Source: Nemania diffusa
Lineage: Eukaryota; Ascomycota; Sordariomycetes; Xylariales; Xylariaceae
Assembly: GCA_038501195.1 (NCBI GenBank)
Contig: JBBPUQ010000009.1
Span: 3,100,001-3,164,000, forward strand
Reading direction: 5' to 3'
Length of the DNA: 64,000 bases
In this document: positions 58,736 through 64,000 of the stretch, piece by piece
Layout of the letters: the number at the start of each line of letters is the position of its first letter
Numbering within the stretch: position 1 is the stretch's first letter
Position numbers and translations under genes: made by a program
Notes under the pieces: generated by a model
Database searches by the model: none
What the model saw: only the letters and a program-made list of their open reading frames with translations
What the model was told of the DNA's origin: nothing

Positions 58736-60080
58736 ATGCTTCGGCGAGCCGTGTTTGCATCTACTTTCTTCAAACCGAGATCGAGTTTCCGAAAATATAG
58801 TCAAACACAAATCATGGCCAACTCACGGTCAGTAGCTATCTATTAAGGAACCATATACTTAGCTCCAGCACTAATACGAAGAAACAACCTCCAGCTTCGA
58901 GTATGTGAAGCAGTTCGAGCAGAGCGATAGCCTACTGCCGAACACATGGATAGTTATTAGGATAGATGGTCGCGGATTCACCAAGTAAATCAACTCACCA
59001 TCCAGAATTTGAAAACTCCGAGTTTCTTATAGACATGCTCCCGCAGATTATGTGCCAAATACAACTTCGAGAAGCCCAACGACCGCAGGGCACTTGATCT
59101 CATGAATGCTGCCGCCAAGGCTGTCATGACGGAACTCCCTGATATCACCATTGCCTATGGAGTTAGCGACGAATACAGGTACTTATAATATGTACTTGAT
59201 CTTAAGCCTCGACTGACCCAGAGCTAGCTTTGTTCTACATAAAACATGTACCTTGTTTGAAAGGAGGTCAAGGTAGGACGCCGAACCTATTTTATGAAGG
59301 AAGACCCGACTGTTGATGAGGACGTAGCAAACTGATCACGACTATTGCTTCGACATTTACGTCTTACTACATCCATCTCTGGTCAAACTTCTTCCCTGAC
59401 ACGCCGCTGTCGCCGCCCCTGCCCAGTTTTGACGGACGGGCTGTGTGCTACCCCAGTGTGCAGAACCTGAGGGATTACATGAGTTGGCGACAGGTTGACT
59501 GTGCGTTAAGCCAACGCTGGAACTCTCGAGTTGCGATTGCTGACGAGCGCTAGGCCATATTAACAATCTCTACAACACGACTTTCTGGTCCTTGATACAG
59601 CTCGGCGGGTTCGATGCAAAGGAAGCCGAGAAATTCCTCGCTGTGAGTACCTTTCGCGCTCTGGGACAGGACGGCAATTAATTTTAAAAAATAGGGGACA
59701 TTCTCTGCGGACAAGAACGAGATCTTGTTTTCAAAGTTCAAGATGAACTACAACAATGAACCCGAGATATACAAGAAGGGCAGCGTTGTTTTTCGCGACG
59801 TATGTCTACCACCGTATAAGAAACTTAAGTCACATTCAGCTTGCTTACATGTTTCATCTAGTACGAACTCGTAGAACCAAGTAGTCACAACGTTGCAGAG
59901 ACGATAGATGATGTAGCAGAGCCGTCTAAGCAGTCTAAGACACAAGATGAGAATGACAAGAAGAGACGGAAAAAGGCTCGCGTCGTGGTTGATCATTTAG
60001 ATATCATCAAGGATGATTTCTGGGATAGAAGACCGTGGCTTTTGTCCAACAAGCCCGGCAAGGTCCCTAAGCAGACATAA
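58736..60080 (+). CDS. thg1: THG1, tRNA-His guanylyltransferase
   Basis: THG1 adds the obligatory 5' G(-1) to tRNA-His by 3'-5' nucleotide addition. Exons are 58736-58827, 58895-58984, 59047-59178, 59228-59272, 59338-corrected 59328-59500, 59554-59642, 59695-59799 and 59862-60080; that is, exon 5 runs 59328-59500. They total 945 bases, 314 residues. Starting at the second in-frame ATG (58814) gives a 288-residue protein whose catalytic carboxylates fall at Asp29 (RIDGRGF), Asp76 and Glu77 (GVSDEY), the same numbers as in yeast Thg1. Other landmarks are [20 protein letters not shown], the [13 protein letters not shown] stretch and [15 protein letters not shown]. The tail has a basic patch ([10 protein letters not shown]). 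The upstream ATG adds 26 residues, Arg-rich and free of acidic residues, resembling a mitochondrial presequence. THG1 is tail-to-tail with the TMA23-like gene. The assignment is certain; the start is the open question. Confidence 0.94.
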
Positions 60081-60227
60081 TAGATAAAGTCATGATACCC
60101 CTCCAACGCCGTTCTATGCTTTGTACATGAATGCTACATCTCGCTTCCAGAACCGACCGCTAGCCAACCATAGTTGCGTAGTGTAAGATTATAATGCATG
60201 CATATATCCTATCCTTTCAGTCTCCTT
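60081..60227. terminator. Convergent 3' region of THG1 and the TMA23-like gene
   Basis: Only 147 bases separate the two stop codons, so the 3' untranslated regions of the two convergent genes must be short or overlap. AATAAT/ATAATG words near 60075-60095 could serve as polyadenylation signals of THG1. No other element is seen. Confidence 0.4.
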
Positions 60228-60920
60228 TCATCCCTTCGCCGCCCTCCTCAGCCGCTTTTCTTCTTTCCGCCTCCTCCTCGTATCTCGCCTCGCTCTCCTC
60301 TCCTCTTTCGACTCGCCCGCCTTGCGTTTCTCTTTGGCTGCTTGCCGCTCTGCCTTCTTGGCCTTCTTCTTCTCGACCTTCTCGGCAGCCCGTTTTTTCG
60401 CCTCCCGCTGGGCCTCTTTCTCGGCCTTCCTTAGCCTTTTCGCCTCCCTCCGCGCCCTCCTCTCTTCTTTCGTCTCCTCGCGCTTATCGTCCTTCCCCCC
60501 ATTCGCCTCGGACCCCGTGGCGAGCGGCGTCCCAGCCCCGCTATCGGGTGGTGTCGGCAGCGACGCCGCAGGGTCGTTGACCGACCCGTCCATGGTCCCG
60601 CCGCGCACGAAAGACGTGTACAGCCCCCTGGCCCCCGTGTACTTGGTGGCGGCGTTGCGCGCGGTGATCTTCTCGAGGGCGCCTCCCTTGAGGGTCTGTT
60701 TCATGGTGCCGCTCTTCATGTCGATGCCCTTGAGGGCCTGGTCGAAGGCGTTCAGCCACCAGGCCTCCTGCTTGTGGTCCTTCTTGCTGCCGAGCCCCGA
60801 GCCGTCTTGGTTGCGCTTGATGAGGATGTGGTGGGTTAGGCCGGTGCTGTCGCTGGTCGGGTGAAGGGAGTGGCCGGTCCCCCGCCACCCTTGGGCGGTG
60901 AGGAGGGCGTGGGCGTTCAT
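60228..60920 (-). CDS. TMA23-like nucleolar G-patch protein
   Basis: A single exon encodes 230 residues from the ATG at 60920. The first 50 residues, LLTAQGWRGTGHSLH...HILIKRNQDGSGLGSKK, form a G-patch-like start (Gly-Trp, then Lys...Gly-Leu-Gly). KQEAWWLNAFDQALKGI follows, a Trp-Trp motif shared with yeast Tma23, a nucleolar protein of ribosome biogenesis. GLYTSFVRGGTMDGSV is the second conserved block. The last ~85 residues are almost entirely Lys/Arg/Glu/Ala (KEERRARREAKRLRKAEKE...), a charged helix of the kind seen in nucleolar proteins. The frame is open further upstream to an ATG at 61133. However, that added sequence is not conserved in character and 60920 begins the family sequence. 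Function is inferred from family only; other short G-patch proteins are possible. Confidence 0.7.
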   Translation of the reverse strand: MNAHALLTAQGWRGTGHSLHPTSDSTGLTHHILIKRNQDGSGLGSKKDHKQEAWWLNAFDQALKGIDMKSGTMKQTLKGGALEKITARNAATKYTGARGLYTSFVRGGTMDGSVNDPAASLPTPPDSGAGTPLATGSEANGGKDDKREETKEERRARREAKRLRKAEKEAQREAKKRAAEKVEKKKAKKAERQAAKEKRKAGESKEERRARRDTRRRRKEEKRLRRAAKG

Positions 60921-61855
60921 GGGTCGCACAACTTGTGGTCTTCTCTTGGAGGGGATGAGGTATATGAATTGCCTGGTTTGAGAAATAGGGCTCTGCTTCT
61001 CGGACGTTGGTCTGAAGATCGCTGGAATAGGTATAAAATGATATGGAATCTCTAATTGAAAATTTAGTGGAGCTTCTAGGGCGATTAGATTAAAAGCTAC
61101 ACATTTTCGTAGTTTATTAATGCATATATGCATATAATGGAGTATATCAACCAGATAAACCTAACTGTATCTTTATATAGGGTACTTTTGTATATTGTGA
61201 TGCTATCTCTTCCTATGTACCTACCTATTTAATTCAACCAATAAGTTATCATTACTACTTGAGTAGTTCTAATTTAAAAGGCCTTACACTACCACTCTAA
61301 TTCCCAGATCGAAGAATTCAAAATGGCTCTTGTGCATCGAGTACCTACCTACCTAGGTAGTTTAAACCTTGAAGCTGCCGCGTTAAAGGTAGGCACGAAG
61401 GACTGTGAATATTCAGGGTCCCTTACGGCTGTTGCCACAACATACAGCATCAATATCACATTTAAGCTGTAAGTAACGCCTGCATCGTAAGTACACTTGC
61501 TAAGTTGATTACTTAAGAGTATATTTGACCCACTTCTAGGGCTGATGAGATACAGTAGGTAGGTCTGCTGGACGCCCCTACCTACCCCTCGAAATCCCCG
61601 CCATTTGTTTACCTTAGGTATTTTCCTATAGTAGATAGTACGTACCTAAATTTTAGCCAAAGCATTAAAAAGGGTAACGCGTTTTGGCTCTGCCTACTTA
61701 CATAGCTTCAAGGAACATATTTGCTTTATATGAAAGGACTATTCTGCTCAAGCGACTCTTTACTTACGATATTGCTACCCTAGCATTTGCTTAGTTTCTC
61801 CCCGCGGCCCTTCTCTTTACGTCCCTAAAGGCCAATTGCTCTCCCATCCCTCACG
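60921..61855. promoter_or_regulatory. Divergent spacer between the TMA23-like gene and CDC26
   Basis: These 935 bases lie between outward-facing start codons. TACCTACCTACCTAGGTAG near 61344-61362 is a clear copy of the dispersed motif. The last ~60 bases before CDC26 are pyrimidine-rich. No other gene is recognised. Confidence 0.45.
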
Positions 61856-62725
61856 ATGCTTCGCCGCCCGCCGACAACGCTGTCGCTCACATCGGAAGAC
61901 ATAGCATCCTACGAAGATAGACGATTCGAACAGCTACAGGCACATCTCCAGTCCCAAGCACAAGCACAAGCCCACGCCCAACTCCAGGCACAGGCACAGG
62001 CACAAGCACAAGCGCACCTTCAGCCCAGATCGCGTGCTCGATTCCACCAACCCGCGCCGCTGCAAGAGCAGCACCAAACCTCGACATCATCACCAAACGA
62101 TAGCACAGACGAAGCTATGGAGGACGCTGCGGGCGCCGGCGGCTTCGACGACGACGAGGAAGACGAAGAGGAGGAGGAAGATGACGAAGACGAAGACGAC
62201 GACCCGTTCACCACACACCGCCATCTCCACCGCGCAGCCGGTGCCGGCGCAACACGTGCCGTCTCCCCCGGCGCGCAGCGCAGCGCCTACGTCCGCCAGA
62301 TGCGCGCACGCGGCGGCCGCGGACACGCGCGCTCGCAGTCGCACACCCACGTCCACGCCACGTCCATCCCGACCTCCACATCCGCCTACACCTCAGCACT
62401 GCGCGCCCAGCGCATCACCGGCTCAGCATCCGCGTCGGCACTGCCTTCCGCGGCGGCACCGGGCCAAGGAGGCGCACAGATGCACGCGCACCTGCAGCAG
62501 ACGCCCGTGCAGAACATGGCGCAGGGCAGCACTGCGGCCGCGGCAGCGGCGGCGACGCGTGCCGGGGCGGCGCGCGGGGCGGCGGCACGACAAGCTAGCG
62601 AACCACCGCCTGCGCCCACGCGCGTGACGCGCAGTCGGGACGAGCGCATCGGCATAGCGCTCGGGGCGCGGCCGGCCGACATGGGGGCAGGGGGTGCGGC
62701 GGGACCGACGACGAGGAGGCGATAG
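61856..62725 (+). CDS. cdc26: CDC26/APC12, anaphase-promoting complex subunit
   Basis: CDC26 stabilises the Cdc16 TPR subunit of the anaphase-promoting complex. The start MLRRPPTTLSLTSEDIASYEDRR is the family's conserved N terminus: in known structures the first residues insert into the Cdc16 superhelix. The remainder is unlike the short core: a Gln/Ala array (AQAQAQAHAQLQAQAQ...), an acidic run (DDDEEDEEEEEDDEDEDDD), Ala-rich stretches, and near the C terminus RSRDERIGIALG, which I believe recurs in fungal CDC26 tails. The frame is 289 residues, much longer than the 70-120 usual for the family. It ends at TAG 62723-62725, after which the same frame continues open. The strongly GC-rich composition makes chance open frames likely, also on the opposite strand. 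The N-terminal identification is confident and the tail's structure is not. Confidence 0.82.
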   Translation: MLRRPPTTLSLTSEDIASYEDRRFEQLQAHLQSQAQAQAHAQLQAQAQAQAQAHLQPRSRARFHQPAPLQEQHQTSTSSPNDSTDEAMEDAAGAGGFDDDEEDEEEEEDDEDEDDDPFTTHRHLHRAAGAGATRAVSPGAQRSAYVRQMRARGGRGHARSQSHTHVHATSIPTSTSAYTSALRAQRITGSASASALPSAAAPGQGGAQMHAHLQQTPVQNMAQGSTAAAAAAATRAGAARGAAARQASEPPPAPTRVTRSRDERIGIALGARPADMGAGGAAGPTTRRR

Positions 62726-63310
62726 GGTCGCTGGCACTCGGATCTCGCCGCACACGGACTGGGGGTCCACGGGTACACGCAGCCATGGGACGAAGCGGAG
62801 CCGCCGCAGATGCCGCCCGAGGCCGAGGTAGCACCACCAGTAACAGTGAGGCGGATACAGCTGCGCGTACGGCCAACGGGAACAGGCAGATCGGTAGCGA
62901 CGCCGCCGCCGTGGTTGCCTCAAGATACCGGCATGCAGCTCGACGGGCACGCTGACAGAGGGGAAGATGCGGCTGGGACTTACGGTGGCGTTCACACAGC
63001 TGCCTCGCAAGTCGAGGCGCCATCGCACACCCCGGCGGAAGCCGACGTAGAAGCAGGCTCCCCGGTCTCCACGCGACATCGCCGCCTGATGCGCTCGTAT
63101 ACGATGCGGATGGGGCGACAGCCCAGCCTGCTTTCTCAACCCATGCATGCGCGCGGGTCCTCGGATACCACCAGCATGCAGACAGCCGGCTTTGCCAGTG
63201 TGAATACGCTTGACGCGCTGCGCGGTGGCTACGACGGACACGAGCGGGAGGTTGTGGGGACAGAGGTCCGCCGCGCAGACGATGACGATGATCGTATGGA
63301 AATCGACTAG
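62726..63310 (+). other. Same-frame open extension downstream of the CDC26 stop
   Basis: Directly after the CDC26 TAG the identical frame stays open for 194 codons to a TAG at 63308. It contains GYTQPWDEAEPPQMPPEAEV, a central Ser/Thr/Arg part (STRHRRLMRSYTMRMGRQPS), and ends DDDDDRMEID. It would become part of CDC26 if the TAG were read through or removed by splicing. A GT-AG pair exists that would remove exactly 102 bases (62624-62725) ending in that TAG, but it would delete the RDERIG motif and the donor GTGACG is weak. Alternatively this is a separate gene or non-coding GC-rich sequence. Confidence 0.4.
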
Positions 63311-64000
63311 CAGAAGTGCACGCTAGGTCATCGCTGCCTGCGCTCGCACACCCGGTGTCGGATCCCGTGACTTTTCGACTCGCTCATATCCCCTGCTATC
63401 AACACCCTTAGAAGAAACACTCGGATCTGCGAAGAGCAGATCAATGAAAAACTTGCTGCGTTCAGGATAGTGGAGATGTAGGCTATAAAGAAGCAGCTAT
63501 CGTGGCGTTTTCATGATAATGGCAAGCTAGAAAGGATAAAATTGGTGTATCGTGTACCTCTTGGGCGTGAGATACTTATTTTTTTTGTCGGGGATCTTTC
63601 TTGGTTGGTGTTGGCCAGCTCTTAAATGGATTAACCTCTCGCGTTCTATGGTGGGATTCCATATCGTGGGAATGGATCATGTAAGGCGGACGGGAATGCA
63701 AATAGGAGTGTTTGAGCAGTAAGCTTGAAATGACTGCTTTCACGATTGGGCAATGAGATATTGGTATTGTACATATACAGCGGTTCACTAGCTCACAATC
63801 ATCTCTACATTCGTATGTTGTGTCCCTGCATGTCACGCTTTCGATGTTACCTGACTTCATCTTACAAACTTCGCTCATGTAGGCTCATAAGTCATCGATT
63901 AACTATGCTATACAATTAATCCTACAAGAAGCCTAGAACCACGTTCTAATTCCTCCCTTTTCACATCTAGTCAATTTCCTAGTTGATCCCCTGTTCTGCT
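63311..64000. other. 3' flank of CDC26 to the window end
   Basis: No gene is supported. A minus-strand frame at 63576-63878 (100 codons, ATG at 63878, six Cys near the start) has no recognised similarity and could be chance. The sequence is AT-rich again after the GC-rich CDC26 locus. Confidence 0.35.

Noticed and set aside
60921..61133. 71-residue N-terminal extension of the TMA23-like protein from the ATG at 61133
   Set aside because: The added part lacks the family character and the G-patch-like sequence begins right after the ATG at 60920. It is more likely an open leader.
62423..63241. 272-codon open frame antisense to CDC26
   Set aside because: The region is very GC-rich so all frames lack stops. 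The composition (Arg/Ala/Cys runs) is shadow-like and the plus frame has the recognisable CDC26 N terminus.

Overview
This window is nuclear DNA of a filamentous ascomycete (Pezizomycotina, most likely a Sordariomycete). Coding genes are split by short GT-AG introns of about 45-230 bases, often with a CTAAC-like branch site. Every recognisable protein reads as a Pezizomycotina version, and the spacers carry the dispersed TAGGTACCTACC-type motif common in that class. The class is inferred from protein style and intergenic texture, not from a database search.

Fourteen protein-coding genes can be supported. From left to right they are: the 5' part of a cytosolic HSP70 (minus strand, running off the left edge); an RSC4-like double-bromodomain protein (minus); the Cdk subunit CKS1/Suc1 (plus); an F-box-like protein (minus); the ER oxidoreductin ERO1 (plus); the U6 snRNA phosphodiesterase USB1 (minus); a small Pal1-domain protein (plus); CFT1/CPSF160 (minus); a second F-box/2EXR-like protein (plus); an 86-residue conserved microprotein (minus); a 45-residue Cys-rich microprotein (plus); RPB1, the largest subunit of RNA polymerase II (minus); SWD1 of COMPASS (minus); THG1 (plus); a TMA23-like G-patch protein (minus); and CDC26/APC12 (plus). 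That list has sixteen entries; the two microproteins are the least certain.

The layout has two compartments. Conserved housekeeping genes are packed at 1-6.6 kb, 11.6-22.4 kb, 46.8-52.2 kb and 56.9-63.3 kb, mostly in divergent or convergent pairs. Between them lie long stretches (about 24-31.6, 32-39, 39.2-46.8 and 52.2-56.9 kb) with almost no intact gene. These hold microsatellites, TAGGTACC-type motifs, possible transposon-terminus motifs and eroded gene relics: a HET-domain relic, a probable Zn2Cys6 regulator relic, and one unidentified broken frame.

Functionally the set is enriched in RNA metabolism and transcription (RPB1, CFT1, USB1, THG1, SWD1, RSC4) and cell-cycle control (CKS1, CDC26). 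No operon-like or biosynthetic cluster logic is visible. I did not find a clear new multi-gene system. The most interesting points are the in-frame presequence-like extension of THG1, the same-frame 195-codon extension after the CDC26 stop, and the eroded HET gene beside RPB1. Exon boundaries were worked out by hand from splice consensus and reading-frame continuity, and each complete model closes in frame.
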